Source of the DNA: Eubacteriales bacterium
Lineage (GTDB): Bacteria > Bacillota > Clostridia > Saccharofermentanales > UBA5734
Length of the DNA stretch: 55,272 nt
Reading direction: 5' to 3'
Assembly: GCA_028685755.1 (NCBI GenBank)
Contig: JAQUDJ010000008.1
Location: 29,655-84,926, forward strand
Within the stretch, counting starts at the first letter, position 1. Each line of letters starts with the position of its first letter. The notes under the pieces are model-generated. The model was not told the DNA's origin, did no database searches, and worked only from the letters and a program-made list of their open reading frames with translations. The position numbers were made by a program, and so were the translations under genes. Of this stretch, positions 27,435 to 36,423 are shown one piece after another.

Positions 27435-27986
27435 ATGTCTCGTATTGGCAGAATGCCGATTGCGATCCCGGCCAATGTTGACGTTAAGATCGACAAGAAT
27501 GTCGTCACCGTCAAAGCCGGCGCAACTGTACTGACCCAGGTTATCCATCCCGACATGACCGTCGCGATCGAAAACCAAACCATCATCGTCACCCGTCCGA
27601 CTGATGAAAAAGATCACCGTGCATTGCATGGACTGACACGCTCCTTGGTCAATAATATGATCGTTGGCGTGTCCCAAGGCTTTGCAAAGAATCTCGACAT
27701 CAATGGCGTCGGTTTCAAAGCTCAAAAACAGGGCAAGAAACTCGTCCTCAACGTCGGCTACTCACACACCATCGAACTTGAAGAACCGGCTGGCATCACC
27801 ATTGATGTCCCGGCTCCAAACAAAATCATCGTCAAGGGTGCTGACAAGCAACTCGTCGGTGAAATTGCCGCCAAGATCCGTGGATACCGCACACCAGACG
27901 CATACAAGGGCAAAGGCATCAAGTATGACTTTGAAGTTCTGCGTCTGAAAGAAGGTAAGACCGGCGCCAAGGGCAAAGGCAAATAA
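27435..27986 (+). CDS. rplF: 50S ribosomal protein L6
   Basis: 50S protein near the GTPase centre. The 183-residue protein has MSRIGRMPIAIPANVDVKID, the NNMIVGVSQGF helix and YKGKGIKYDFEVLRLKEGKTG. GAAAGAGGA is a modest ribosome binding site. Confidence 0.98.
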   Translation: MSRIGRMPIAIPANVDVKIDKNVVTVKAGATVLTQVIHPDMTVAIENQTIIVTRPTDEKDHRALHGLTRSLVNNMIVGVSQGFAKNLDINGVGFKAQKQGKKLVLNVGYSHTIELEEPAGITIDVPAPNKIIVKGADKQLVGEIAAKIRGYRTPDAYKGKGIKYDFEVLRLKEGKTGAKGKGK

Positions 27987-28002
27987 GAAAGGGTGAGATG
28001 AC

Positions 28003-28371
28003 ATGATTATCAAAACGCGCAGAAATGAAATTCGCAAGCGTAAACACGACCGTGTCCGCAGCAAGATCTCCGGTACGCCAGAGCGTCCGAGACTGTGTGT
28101 CTTCCGCAGCCTTTCGCAGGTCTATGCTCAGGTGATCGATGATACAACCGGTCGCACCCTCGTCAGCGCTTCATCGCTCGACAAGGAAATCAAAGACAAA
28201 CTCGCTTTCGCTGGTAACATCGAAGGCTCAAAAGCAGTCGGCACGCTGGTTGCCCAGCGGGCTTTGGCCAATGGCATCGAAACGGTCGTTTTCGACCGCG
28301 GTGGCTATATCTACCACGGACGCATTGCGGCTTTGGCAGAAGCGGCGCGTGAAGCCGGACTGAAGTTCTAA
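28003..28371 (+). CDS. rplR: 50S ribosomal protein L18
   Basis: 5S rRNA-binding protein. The 122-residue protein has [35 protein letters not shown] and [31 protein letters not shown] sequence precedes the ATG. Confidence 0.98.
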   Translation: MIIKTRRNEIRKRKHDRVRSKISGTPERPRLCVFRSLSQVYAQVIDDTTGRTLVSASSLDKEIKDKLAFAGNIEGSKAVGTLVAQRALANGIETVVFDRGGYIYHGRIAALAEAAREAGLKF

Positions 28372-28387
28372 GCAGGAGGGGAAAGTC

Positions 28388-28882
28388 ATGCGCATTGATG
28401 CAAGCAAATTGGACCTGAAAGAAAAAGTCATCCATATCGGCCGCGTCTCCAAAACCGTAAAAGGCGGCCGTAACTTCCGCTTCGCCGCACTCGTCATCGT
28501 TGGTGACGAAAACGGCCACGTCGGCAAAGGACTCGGCAAGGCTGCTGAAATTCCAGACGCGATTCGCAAAGGAATTGAAGATGCTAAGAAGAACCTGATC
28601 GAAGTTCCGCTGCGTGATTCAACTATCCCGCACGAAATGATCGGCGTCTTCGGCGCAGGCAAAGTACTTCTGAAACCCGCCGTCGGCGGTACCGGTGTTA
28701 TTGCTGGTGGCCCCGTCCGTGCAGTTCTAGAACTTGCCGGTATCAAAGATATCCGCACCAAATCACTCGGCAGCAACAACCCGAACAACATGGTCAATGC
28801 GACCATTGCGGGTCTGTCTGAGCTAAAATCGCCGGAACAAGTTGCGCGTCTGCGTGGCAAGTCCGTCGAAGAAATTTTATAA
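28388..28882 (+). CDS. rpsE: 30S ribosomal protein S5
   Basis: Decoding-fidelity protein at the mRNA entry. The 164-residue protein has [40 protein letters not shown] and [23 protein letters not shown] precedes the ATG. The stop overlaps the ribosome binding site of rpmD. Confidence 0.98.
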   Translation: MRIDASKLDLKEKVIHIGRVSKTVKGGRNFRFAALVIVGDENGHVGKGLGKAAEIPDAIRKGIEDAKKNLIEVPLRDSTIPHEMIGVFGAGKVLLKPAVGGTGVIAGGPVRAVLELAGIKDIRTKSLGSNNPNNMVNATIAGLSELKSPEQVARLRGKSVEEIL

Positions 28883-28895
28883 GGAGGGCGAGACC

Positions 28896-29075
28896 GTGGC
28901 AAAAATCAAGATCACGCTCACCAAAAGCACTAACAATGCAACGCACAAACACAAAGCGACCATCAAGGCTTTGGGACTGCGCAAAATCGGTCAGGCCGTC
29001 GAACTGGAACATAATCCAGCTATCGAAGGCATGCTCCGCTTTGTCGCCTACCTGGTCAAAGTCGAAGAAGCTTGA
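28896..29075 (+). CDS. rpmD: 50S ribosomal protein L30
   Basis: A 59-residue protein: AKIKITLTKSTNNATHKHKA, LGLRKIGQAVELEHNPAIEG and VAYLVKVEE match L30. The track begins inside rpsE at 28842, but AAGGAGGGCG near 28880 and the GTG at 28896 give the normal start. Confidence 0.96.
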   Translation: MAKIKITLTKSTNNATHKHKATIKALGLRKIGQAVELEHNPAIEGMLRFVAYLVKVEEA

Positions 29076-29090
29076 GGAAGGTATAACGCT

Positions 29091-29540
29091 ATGAAAATTA
29101 ACGAACTCAAAGCGACTCCGGGCGATCGCCAGACTGCATTCCGTAAAGGCCGCGGTGTTGGCACCGGTAACGGTAAGACTTCCGGCCGTGGTCACAAAGG
29201 TCAAAATTCTCGTGCCGGCGGCGGTGTCCGTCCTGGTTTCGAAGGCGGCCAGATGCCACTTTATCGTCGTCTGCCAAAACGCGGTTTTAACAACAAGCGT
29301 TTTGCTGCATCCTATATCGAAATCAATGTCTCTGACCTGAACAAGCTTGACAACGGTGCCGTTGTTGATGCTGCCGCTCTTGCAGCTGCTGGCATCATCA
29401 CACTCCCGAAAGTCAATGATGGCGTCAAAATCCTCGGTAACGGTGAACTAACCAAAAAGCTCACCATCAAAGTTGCTGGATTTACTGCCAGTGCCAAAGC
29501 AAAGATCGAAAAAGCTGGGGGCAGCGTCGAGGAGGTCTAA
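29091..29540 (+). CDS. rplO: 50S ribosomal protein L15
   Basis: Late-assembly 50S protein. The 149-residue protein has [20 protein letters not shown], the [20 protein letters not shown] loop and KRGFNN. Its last codons hold the AGGAGG ribosome binding site of secY, which starts 3 nt after the stop. Confidence 0.98.
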   Translation: MKINELKATPGDRQTAFRKGRGVGTGNGKTSGRGHKGQNSRAGGGVRPGFEGGQMPLYRRLPKRGFNNKRFAASYIEINVSDLNKLDNGAVVDAAALAAAGIITLPKVNDGVKILGNGELTKKLTIKVAGFTASAKAKIEKAGGSVEEV

Positions 29541-29543
29541 GAC

Positions 29544-30836
29544 ATGGGTACCATGATCGAAACCCTTAAAAATGCCTTTAAGATCCCGGACCTGCGTAAA
29601 AAGTTGCTTTTCACGATTGGTATGCTAATCGTTTATCGCATCGGTATCCGCGTCCCGGTCCCTGGCATCAACCAGGAAGCCTTCACAACACTGGTCGAAC
29701 GATTCGGCCAATTGGGCTCCTTCCTGGATATTATTTCCGGTGGTGCTTTCAAACAAGTTTCAATCTTCGCGATGGGCATCACGCCGTACGTCAATTCGTC
29801 AATCATCATGCAGCTCCTGACAGTTGCGATCCCCGCACTCGAACGTCTGCAAAAAGAAGGCGACGAAGGCCGCAAAAAAATCCAACAGATGGTCCGTTAT
29901 TTGACGGTCGGTCTGGCTATGGTACAAGCCATTGCTTATTGGTATGCGACCCGTACAGCTTCCGCATCGAGCCTGCCATATTGGCTGAACGCCATTCTGG
30001 TTGTTGTCAGCTTCACTGCAGGTACCGCATTTATCATGTGGATCGGTGAACAAATCAATGACAAAGGTATCGGCAACGGTATTTCCTTGATTATCTTTGC
30101 GGGTATCGTGACCGGTGGTCCTGGTGCTATAAAAATGCTTTACGGTTATTTCCAGAACTGGTCGGTAACCTCCAACATTTTTGTCTCGACACTTGGCACA
30201 CTCGCCGTCGTTGCACTGTTCATTGTCGTTATTGCCCTTGTTGTCTTTGTCCAGAGTGCGGAACGCCGTATACCGGTCCAATATGCTAAAAAAGTTGTTG
30301 GTCGTAAAATGTACGGTGGTCAAAGCACTTACCTGCCGATCAAAGTCAATCAAGCTGGTGTTATTCCGGTCATCTTCGCGATTTCGATCGTGTCGTTGCC
30401 CTCCACGTTGGTATCGCTTTTTGGCGGTACCGGTCCGGTTGCCGAATGGTTCATGAATTTTGCCGGCAACCCCTTCTACTATGTCTCTTACGGCATCCTG
30501 ATCCTTGGCTTTACCTTTTTCTACTCGATGGTGCAGTTCAATCCAATTGAAATTGCAAACAACTTGCAGAAGAACGGTGGGTTCATTCCGGGCATCCGTC
30601 CCGGCCGTCCAACCTCGGATTATGTTGCCAAAACTGCCCGCCGTCTCAATTGGATTGATGGTCTTTTCCTGATCGTCATCGTTCTGTTCCCGACCTTGCT
30701 CAGCGCGGTCACTCAGGCACAGGGCATCTGGTTTGGCGGAACTGCTGTTCTGATCATCGTTGGTGTTGCCATCGATTTGGTCAATCAGCTGGAATCCCAA
30801 ATGGTCATGCGCCATTACAAAGGATTCCTCGACTAA
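29544..30836 (+). CDS. secY: Protein translocase subunit SecY
   Basis: Main channel of the Sec translocon in the cytoplasmic membrane. The 430-residue protein has ten expected membrane segments, IGIRVPVPGINQEAF, ISGGAFKQVSIFAMGITPYV (plug and TM2 region), GIGNGISLIIFAGI, QSAERRIPVQYAK and the NLQKNGGFIPGIRPGRPT loop. Full length, in the standard spc position between L15 and adenylate kinase. Confidence 0.98.
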   Translation: MGTMIETLKNAFKIPDLRKKLLFTIGMLIVYRIGIRVPVPGINQEAFTTLVERFGQLGSFLDIISGGAFKQVSIFAMGITPYVNSSIIMQLLTVAIPALERLQKEGDEGRKKIQQMVRYLTVGLAMVQAIAYWYATRTASASSLPYWLNAILVVVSFTAGTAFIMWIGEQINDKGIGNGISLIIFAGIVTGGPGAIKMLYGYFQNWSVTSNIFVSTLGTLAVVALFIVVIALVVFVQSAERRIPVQYAKKVVGRKMYGGQSTYLPIKVNQAGVIPVIFAISIVSLPSTLVSLFGGTGPVAEWFMNFAGNPFYYVSYGILILGFTFFYSMVQFNPIEIANNLQKNGGFIPGIRPGRPTSDYVAKTARRLNWIDGLFLIVIVLFPTLLSAVTQAQGIWFGGTAVLIIVGVAIDLVNQLESQMVMRHYKGFLD

Positions 30837-30860
30837 AAGTGTTTGTTTTTTGCACTGCGA

Positions 30861-30891
30861 AAGGGTGCCCGAATGGCCTTCGGGCACCCTT
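30861..30891 (+). terminator. Strong hairpin between secY and adk
   Basis: AAGGGTGCCCGAA (30861-30873) pairs perfectly over 13 bp with TTCGGGCACCCTT (30879-30891) around TGGCC. Only TGTTG follows instead of a T-tract, so it may be a weak or partial terminator, or a processing or stability element that sets expression of the downstream genes. Confidence 0.55.
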
Positions 30892-30917
30892 GTTGCAGGT
30901 CATGGAGGACGATCATC

Positions 30918-31568
30918 ATGAGACTCATTCTATTAGGCGCCCCTGGCTCTGGCAAAGGTACGATGGCTGCAGATCTGGTCAAGGAATACCAGATCCCGCA
31001 CATATCAACCGGAGACATTTTCCGCCTGAATATTAAGAACAAAACGCCGCTCGGACTCGAAGCGGACACCTATATTCAGCAAGGCGCCCTAGTTCCTGAC
31101 AGCGTCACGATTGCGATGGTCGCGGATCGTCTCGCTCAGCCAGATTGCAAAACCGGATTTCTCCTTGATGGATTTCCACGTACAGTCGAGCAAGCAGAAG
31201 CGTTGAAAGTTATGCTCAGTGCATGCAAGTGTAAAATGGATGCAGTTGTCGAACTTGAACTGTCAGATGAAGAAATCATCGGCCGTTTGACAACCCGTCG
31301 AGTCTGCTCGTCTTGTGGTAAAACTTATAATCTTGATTCAAACCGTCCGTTACAGGATGGTATCTGTGATGCCTGTGGTGGCGCCTTGTATCAGCGTGAT
31401 GACGACAAACCCGATACGATTCGTCAACGTCTAGCCAATTATAATCGCCAGACGATGCCTTTATCGGATTACTATAAGAATCAGAATTTACTCGTTCGTA
31501 TCAATAACGAAGGCGAAGTAGGTTCTTCATTGCCGGCCGTTCTTGCGGCTCTAAGAAGTCGAGCTTAA
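30918..31568 (+). CDS. adk: Adenylate kinase, zinc-LID type
   Basis: Interconverts 2 ADP and ATP + AMP. The 216-residue protein has the P-loop LILLGAPGSGKGT, FLLDGFPRTVEQA, and a LID domain with VCSSCGKTYNL and CDACGG, so four cysteines for zinc as in Gram-positives. The track starts at 30843 across the hairpin; the ATG at 30918 with GGAGG upstream is chosen. Confidence 0.97.
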   Translation: MRLILLGAPGSGKGTMAADLVKEYQIPHISTGDIFRLNIKNKTPLGLEADTYIQQGALVPDSVTIAMVADRLAQPDCKTGFLLDGFPRTVEQAEALKVMLSACKCKMDAVVELELSDEEIIGRLTTRRVCSSCGKTYNLDSNRPLQDGICDACGGALYQRDDDKPDTIRQRLANYNRQTMPLSDYYKNQNLLVRINNEGEVGSSLPAVLAALRSRA

Positions 31569-31571
31569 TTG

Positions 31572-32327
31572 ATGCTAAAACTTAAAACGCCTGAAGAAAT
31601 TGCGCGGATTCGCAATGCCGGTAGGATTGTTGCGACAGTTCTTGATCAGGTCGGCCAAATGGTTCGACCGGGCATTTCAACATTAGCATTAGATGCTGCA
31701 GCTGAAGCGATTATTCGTCAAGCTGGGGCTACGCCCTCCTTTAAAGGCTATGGTGACCCGCCATTTCCGGCTTCGATTTGCGCCTCGATTGATGACGAAG
31801 TCGTTCATGGCATACCTAATGCCAACCGTGTTTTACGCGAAGGTCAGATCATTTCGATTGATGTCGGCGCCTATTTGGAAGGTTTCCACGCTGATGCAGC
31901 GCGAACCTTTCCAGTAGGTACCATTACGCAGGCCAAAGCAGACCTCATTCGTGTCACTGAAGAATCGTTTTGGGCTGGTTTTGCGCAAGCCGTTGTTGGC
32001 AATCGGATTGGCGACATTTCAGCAGCCGTTCAAGCAAAAGCTGAAGCTCACGCTTATGGCGTTGTCCAAGAACTCACCGGCCATGGTGTCGGACGCCATT
32101 TGCATGAAGACCCCGATCTGCCCAATTTCGGACATGCTGGCCGCGGACTTCGCCTTGAAGCAGGACTCGTTTTGGCCATGGAACCGATGGTCAATCAGGG
32201 CACTCGCCAAGTCGCAATCAAAGAAGATGGCTGGACAATTGTGACAAAAGACCACAAACCTTCGGCACATTATGAAAACACGTTTGCAATTACTGCCGAT
32301 GGACCCATAATCTTAACAGCCTTATGA
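31572..32327 (+). CDS. map: Methionine aminopeptidase, type I
   Basis: Removes initiator methionine. The 251-residue protein has the metal ligands in ISIDVGAYLEGFHADAART, HGVGRHLHEDP, AMEPMV and YENTFAI. The track lists a TTG at 31569; the ATG directly after it is preferred. Ribosome binding lies inside the end of adk and is weak. The stop overlaps the next gene as ATGA. Confidence 0.97.
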   Translation: MLKLKTPEEIARIRNAGRIVATVLDQVGQMVRPGISTLALDAAAEAIIRQAGATPSFKGYGDPPFPASICASIDDEVVHGIPNANRVLREGQIISIDVGAYLEGFHADAARTFPVGTITQAKADLIRVTEESFWAGFAQAVVGNRIGDISAAVQAKAEAHAYGVVQELTGHGVGRHLHEDPDLPNFGHAGRGLRLEAGLVLAMEPMVNQGTRQVAIKEDGWTIVTKDHKPSAHYENTFAITADGPIILTAL

Positions 32328-32656
32328 ACCACACGGTTTTTTCGGCATTACTCAATCAAGGACTGCGACCGGGCCAAATCGTCCTATCAAAAGCAGGGCA
32401 CGATCAGAATCGCGTTTATTTAATCCTTGAGGTCGATGCAAACTTTGCCGTCTGTGTTGATGGTGAATATCGACCGATAGATAAGCCAAAACGTAAACGC
32501 GTCAGCCACCTGAGACCCTTAGGTGAACTCCCGGATGACTGGCAAATACCACTCAAATCCTTGCACGATCATGGCCAACAAAATGCTCTGATCCGCAAAT
32601 TGATCAAAAGCCATCCCGGTTGGTCTCAACCATCAGCCGATGTCGCAGACACCTAA
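32324..32656 (+). CDS. KOW-domain RNA-binding protein (L14e-like)
   Basis: A 110-residue protein with a KOW-like N-terminal segment: [20 protein letters not shown] and [19 protein letters not shown] small basic patch ([14 protein letters not shown]) follows. Related proteins occur between map and infA in many Firmicutes; a ribosome-associated role is likely from context but not known. The start overlaps map by 4 nt. Confidence 0.85.
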   Translation: MNHTVFSALLNQGLRPGQIVLSKAGHDQNRVYLILEVDANFAVCVDGEYRPIDKPKRKRVSHLRPLGELPDDWQIPLKSLHDHGQQNALIRKLIKSHPGWSQPSADVADT

Positions 32657-32702
32657 GATAACCAGTCGCGAGACGGGTATAGCGCCGCTACAGGAGGAAC
32701 CT

Positions 32703-32921
32703 ATGTCTAAAGAAGACAATATTGAAGTCGAAGGAATTGTTGTTGACGTGCTCCCAAACGCCGTTTTCAAAGTCAAACTTGAAAATGGCCACGAAGTCAC
32801 TGCCCATATTTCGGGCAAGCTTCGCCAGCATTACATCAAAATTCTCACCGGCGACCGAGTGACCGTCGAACTCTCTCCATATGACGTCTCACGCGGCCGA
32901 ATTACTTGGCGTGCTAAATAA
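32703..32921 (+). CDS. infA: Translation initiation factor IF-1
   Basis: A 72-residue OB-fold protein that blocks the A site during initiation. It shows [40 protein letters not shown] and [18 protein letters not shown]. The track begins at 32640; AGGAGG near 32692 and the ATG at 32703 set the start. Confidence 0.97.
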   Translation: MSKEDNIEVEGIVVDVLPNAVFKVKLENGHEVTAHISGKLRQHYIKILTGDRVTVELSPYDVSRGRITWRAK

Positions 32922-33059
32922 TTATTTTTTCAAAAATATGCAAATAGCCGCTCAAGCCGCTTGATTTATCATGCATATCTGTTAAACTATCTTAGCATGC
33001 GCCCGAATGACGTCTGTTCAAGTTGCGTCATCGTGAGTACTGATCCAGGAGGAAACCCC

Positions 33060-33173
33060 ATGAAAGTTAGACCATCAGTCAAACCCATGTGCGAAAAGTG
33101 CAAGGTCATCAAACGCAAAGGCCGCGTTATGGTTATCTGCGAAGATCCTAAGCACAAACAGAAACAGGGCTGA
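33060..33173 (+). CDS. rpmJ: 50S ribosomal protein L36, zinc type
   Basis: A 37-residue protein: [20 protein letters not shown] then [14 protein letters not shown], with the C-x2-C-x12-C-x4-H zinc site. The track starts upstream at 32961; AGGAGG with the ATG at 33060 gives the true start. A 152-nt untranslated gap to rpsM follows, which may carry alpha-operon leader signals; I see no definite structure. Confidence 0.97.
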   Translation: MKVRPSVKPMCEKCKVIKRKGRVMVICEDPKHKQKQG

Positions 33174-33325
33174 TTTCCCATTCTTTGAGGAATCAGCTTT
33201 GAGTTTGCTCCCGACACGTGTTAAGGGATGCGGCTGCCGGACTCCTAACCCGAGTATACCGGTCATCCTGATCGTGTTTTACCAGATAGAGATTTGAGAG
33301 CCTTTCATTTTACGGAGGTAAGAAA

Positions 33326-33694
33326 ATGGCACGTATTGCCGGAGTCGATCTGCCGAACGAAAAGCGCGTAGAAATTGCGCTATGTTACATCTTTGGCGTT
33401 GGCAGAACGCTTTCGAACAAAATTCTTGAAACTTGCGGCATCAATCCTGATACCCGCGTCAAGAACTTGACCGAAACCGAAATTTCCAAAATCAGAGACA
33501 CACTCGAAAACGGTTACACCGTTGAGGGTGATCTACGGCGCGAAATCGCCATGAATATCAAACGCCTCACTGAAATCGGCTGCTATCGTGGCCGCCGTCA
33601 CAGAATGGGTTTGCCAGTTCGTGGTCAGCGCACCAAGACCAATGCCCGTACCCGCAAAGGGCCTAGACGTACCATGGCTGGTAAGAAGAAGTAA
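33326..33694 (+). CDS. rpsM: 30S ribosomal protein S13
   Basis: 30S head protein contacting P-site tRNA. The 122-residue protein has [34 protein letters not shown] and [29 protein letters not shown] precedes the ATG. Confidence 0.98.
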   Translation: MARIAGVDLPNEKRVEIALCYIFGVGRTLSNKILETCGINPDTRVKNLTETEISKIRDTLENGYTVEGDLRREIAMNIKRLTEIGCYRGRRHRMGLPVRGQRTKTNARTRKGPRRTMAGKKK

Positions 33695-33706
33695 GGAGGC
33701 ATAATC

Positions 33707-34111
33707 ATGGCAAAAGCGTCAACTAAAAAAGCGGCCGTCCGGCCGAAAAAAAGAGAACGCAAGAATATTGACCGTGGCGCTGCCCATATTCATTCTTCGT
33801 TCAATAACACAATCGTCACCATCACTGACACGAATGGCAACGCCATTTCATGGGCCAGTGCCGGTGGTATGGGCATGAAGGGTTCCCGTAAGGGCACACC
33901 GTTTGCCGCCCAAATGGCCGCGGAAGCAGCCGCTAAAACCGCTGTCGATCACGGCATGCGTACAGTCGAAGTTTTCGTCAAAGGACCGGGCGGTGGCCGT
34001 GAAGCCGCAATCCGTTCATTGGCTGTAGCTGGTCTTGACGTAACCATGATCAAAGATGTTACCCCGATCCCGCACAATGGTTGCAGACCGCCCAAAAGAA
34101 GAAGAGTCTGA
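33707..34111 (+). CDS. rpsK: 30S ribosomal protein S11
   Basis: Platform protein of the 30S. The 134-residue protein has [40 protein letters not shown] and [26 protein letters not shown] precedes the ATG. Confidence 0.98.
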   Translation: MAKASTKKAAVRPKKRERKNIDRGAAHIHSSFNNTIVTITDTNGNAISWASAGGMGMKGSRKGTPFAAQMAAEAAAKTAVDHGMRTVEVFVKGPGGGREAAIRSLAVAGLDVTMIKDVTPIPHNGCRPPKRRRV

Positions 34112-34128
34112 TCCCGGAGGAATAGAGA

Positions 34129-34743
34129 ATGGCTAGATATACAGAAGCAGCCTGCCGGCTCTGCCGCCGCGAAGGCGAGAAGCTTTTCCTTAAAGGGCAG
34201 CGTTGCTACACAGGCAAATGCGCAATCGCTCGTCGGAGCTTTGCCCCAGGTCAACATGGCCAGGGCCGCAAGAAAATTTCCGAATACGGATCCCAGCTGC
34301 GTGAAAAGCAGAAAACCAAACGTTTCTACGGTGTCCTCGAAGGACAATTCCGCAAGACCTTTGATTCTGCCAGCCGCATGAAGGGCAAATCCGGTGAAAA
34401 CCTGCTGCAGCTCCTTGAACTGCGCATGGACAATGTTGTGTACCGTATGGGCTTTGCAGCCTCACGTGCTGAAGCACGTCAGCTGGTTACCCATGGTCAC
34501 TTCGTCCTGAACGGTAAAAAAGCAGACATCCCATCGATGACCCTCAAAGCCGGTGACACTGTCGCTGTCTGCGAATCATCCCGCAAGTCCACGAAATTCC
34601 AGGATCTCGCGACTCGTCCGATTCCGGCTTGGCTGACATTCAGCTCAGAGTCCTTAACCGGCACGATCGTCCAGGTTCCGGCCCGCGCTGATGTCGACAT
34701 TGATGTCCGCGAGACGCTCATCGTCGAGCTCTACTCCAAGTAA
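34129..34743 (+). CDS. rpsD: 30S ribosomal protein S4, zinc type
   Basis: 16S-binding assembly protein. The 204-residue protein carries zinc cysteines in [18 protein letters not shown] and YTGKC, the S4 domain [20 protein letters not shown] and [15 protein letters not shown]. In this operon S4 sits between S11 and RpoA. A small AGGTTA/TAACCT hairpin (34747-34762) follows. Confidence 0.98.
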   Translation: MARYTEAACRLCRREGEKLFLKGQRCYTGKCAIARRSFAPGQHGQGRKKISEYGSQLREKQKTKRFYGVLEGQFRKTFDSASRMKGKSGENLLQLLELRMDNVVYRMGFAASRAEARQLVTHGHFVLNGKKADIPSMTLKAGDTVAVCESSRKSTKFQDLATRPIPAWLTFSSESLTGTIVQVPARADVDIDVRETLIVELYSK

Positions 34744-34800
34744 TCAAGGTTATTCATAACCTGACACTTTGAGTTGTGAGCCCAAACCAGGAGGAATTAA

Positions 34801-35754
34801 ATGATTGAGATCAAAAAGCCAGTGATCGAATGCCTGGAACGTAACAATGACGGTTCCTATGGTAAATTCGTGATCGAACCGCTCGAACGCGGCTATGGCA
34901 TCACGCTCGGTAACTCCTTGCGTCGTGTCCTCTTGTCTTCGTTACCGGGCGCTGCAGTCACGGCGATTCGCGTGGAAGGTGTCTTTCATGAATTTTCGAC
35001 GGTCAAGGGTGTTGTTGAGGACATGACCGAAATCATCCTCAACGTCAAAGGCATTCGTGCCAACCTTCATGTTGACGGTCCTAAAACGGTCTACATCAGC
35101 ACTGAAGAAGGCCGCACAGGCGTCGTCACCGCTGGTGATATCGTCCGTGATGACGAAGTCGAAATCATGAATCCAGATCATCCGATCGCAACCCTCAATG
35201 GGGATGGTCGCATGTTCATGGAACTGACCCTAAACAAAGGTCGTGGATACAATACCGCTGACCGCAACAAGTGGGTTAGCCAACCGATCGGTGTTATTCC
35301 GATCGATTCGATCTTTACCCCAGTCAAGAAAGTCAACTACTCCATTGAGAACACGCGTGTCGGTCAGTTTACTGACTTTGACAAGCTGACCATTGAAGTA
35401 TGGACTGATGCGACCATCGATGTCACCGATGCGCTTTCCAATGGTGCGTCCATCTTAACCGAACACCTGAATCAGTTTGTTGCTTTAAGCAACAGCAACG
35501 TCGGCGTGTCCATCGGTTCTGGCGGCGTTGGCGGTCCCGTCAACCCGACAAACGACACCGTCATCGAAGACCTTGATTTCTCAGTTCGCACCTACAACTG
35601 CCTGAAGCGCGCTGGCATCAACTCGGTCAATGACCTTGTTGCCAAGAGTGAAGAAGACATGATGAAGGTCAGAAACCTCGGCAAGAAATCGCTTGAGGAA
35701 GTAATCCAGAAACTCGAAGAAATGGGACTGTCTCTCGCCGCTCAGGACGAGTAA
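34801..35754 (+). CDS. rpoA: RNA polymerase subunit alpha
   Basis: Scaffold of RNA polymerase assembly. The 317-residue protein has the N-terminal [20 protein letters not shown] and a C-terminal domain (about 250-317) with [20 protein letters not shown] and [12 protein letters not shown], which binds UP elements and activators. AGGAGGAATTAA precedes the ATG. Confidence 0.98.
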   Translation: MIEIKKPVIECLERNNDGSYGKFVIEPLERGYGITLGNSLRRVLLSSLPGAAVTAIRVEGVFHEFSTVKGVVEDMTEIILNVKGIRANLHVDGPKTVYISTEEGRTGVVTAGDIVRDDEVEIMNPDHPIATLNGDGRMFMELTLNKGRGYNTADRNKWVSQPIGVIPIDSIFTPVKKVNYSIENTRVGQFTDFDKLTIEVWTDATIDVTDALSNGASILTEHLNQFVALSNSNVGVSIGSGGVGGPVNPTNDTVIEDLDFSVRTYNCLKRAGINSVNDLVAKSEEDMMKVRNLGKKSLEEVIQKLEEMGLSLAAQDE

Positions 35755-35786
35755 CAGACCGTTGCGATCATTAGGAGGGTATTAAA

Positions 35787-36311
35787 ATGCCTGCACAAAG
35801 AAAACTCGGACGCGCCAGCGATATGCGTCTGTCAATCCTCCGGGGGATGGTTACAACACTGATCCTCACAGGTAAGATTGAAACCACCGAAGCGCGCGCT
35901 AAGGAAGTCAAACGGATCGCCGAAAAGCTGATCACATTGGCTGTTAAAGAGAAAGACAACTTCACCACAACTGAAGTGACGATCTCCACAGCTAAACTTG
36001 ACGCCAAAGGCCGCAAGGTTCTCAAATCTGCGACTTCCAAAAACGGCAACAAATATGACGTTGTTGATCGTGAAACCAAAAAGGAAATGGTCCAGGTTGA
36101 TAATGCCACACGTCTAGCCGTTCGCCGCCAGCTGATGCTGTGGTTGAATAAGAGCCATGACGCCAAAGGCAATACCGTCAATCCGGTCAATTACCTCTTT
36201 GACACGGTTGCACCGAAATATGCTGGTCGTAACGGTGGTTATGCCCGCATCATCAAACTTGGTGCCCGTCGCGGTGACGCCTCGGAAATGGCGATACTCG
36301 AGCTGGTCTAA
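35787..36311 (+). CDS. rplQ: 50S ribosomal protein L17 with internal insertion
   Basis: Last gene of the superoperon. The ends are typical: [40 protein letters not shown] and [20 protein letters not shown]. At 174 residues it is some 50 longer than the usual 115-127, due to an insertion (about 60-120) including [20 protein letters not shown]. Such insertions occur in clostridial L17 proteins, which supports the taxonomic guess. AGGAGGG precedes the ATG. Confidence 0.96.
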   Translation: MPAQRKLGRASDMRLSILRGMVTTLILTGKIETTEARAKEVKRIAEKLITLAVKEKDNFTTTEVTISTAKLDAKGRKVLKSATSKNGNKYDVVDRETKKEMVQVDNATRLAVRRQLMLWLNKSHDAKGNTVNPVNYLFDTVAPKYAGRNGGYARIIKLGARRGDASEMAILELV

Positions 36312-36357
36312 TAGCTGAGCCGCCTGCTCCCGCAGCCTCAAATGTACAGTAGATATT

Positions 36358-36390
36358 AAACGGGAACAGGACCAACCTGTTCCCGTTTTT
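36358..36390 (+). terminator. Terminator of the ribosomal superoperon
   Basis: AAACGGGAACAGG (36358-36370) pairs with CCTGTTCCCGTTT (36376-36388) around ACCAA and runs into a T-tract. It is a strong intrinsic terminator 46 nt after rplQ. Confidence 0.93.
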
Positions 36391-36423
36391 ATCATTTTTA
36401 TCTGCAGACAGGAAATTGAACTC

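Noticed and set aside
28228-28902. 224-codon minus-strand ORF opposite rplR and rpsE
   Set aside because: Shadow of two ribosomal genes; Ser/Pro/Arg-rich nonsense sequence.
29799-30887. 362-codon minus-strand ORF across secY
   Set aside because: It is the exact antisense of secY, has no ribosome binding site and its protein is low-complexity and highly charged; a shadow of the coding strand.
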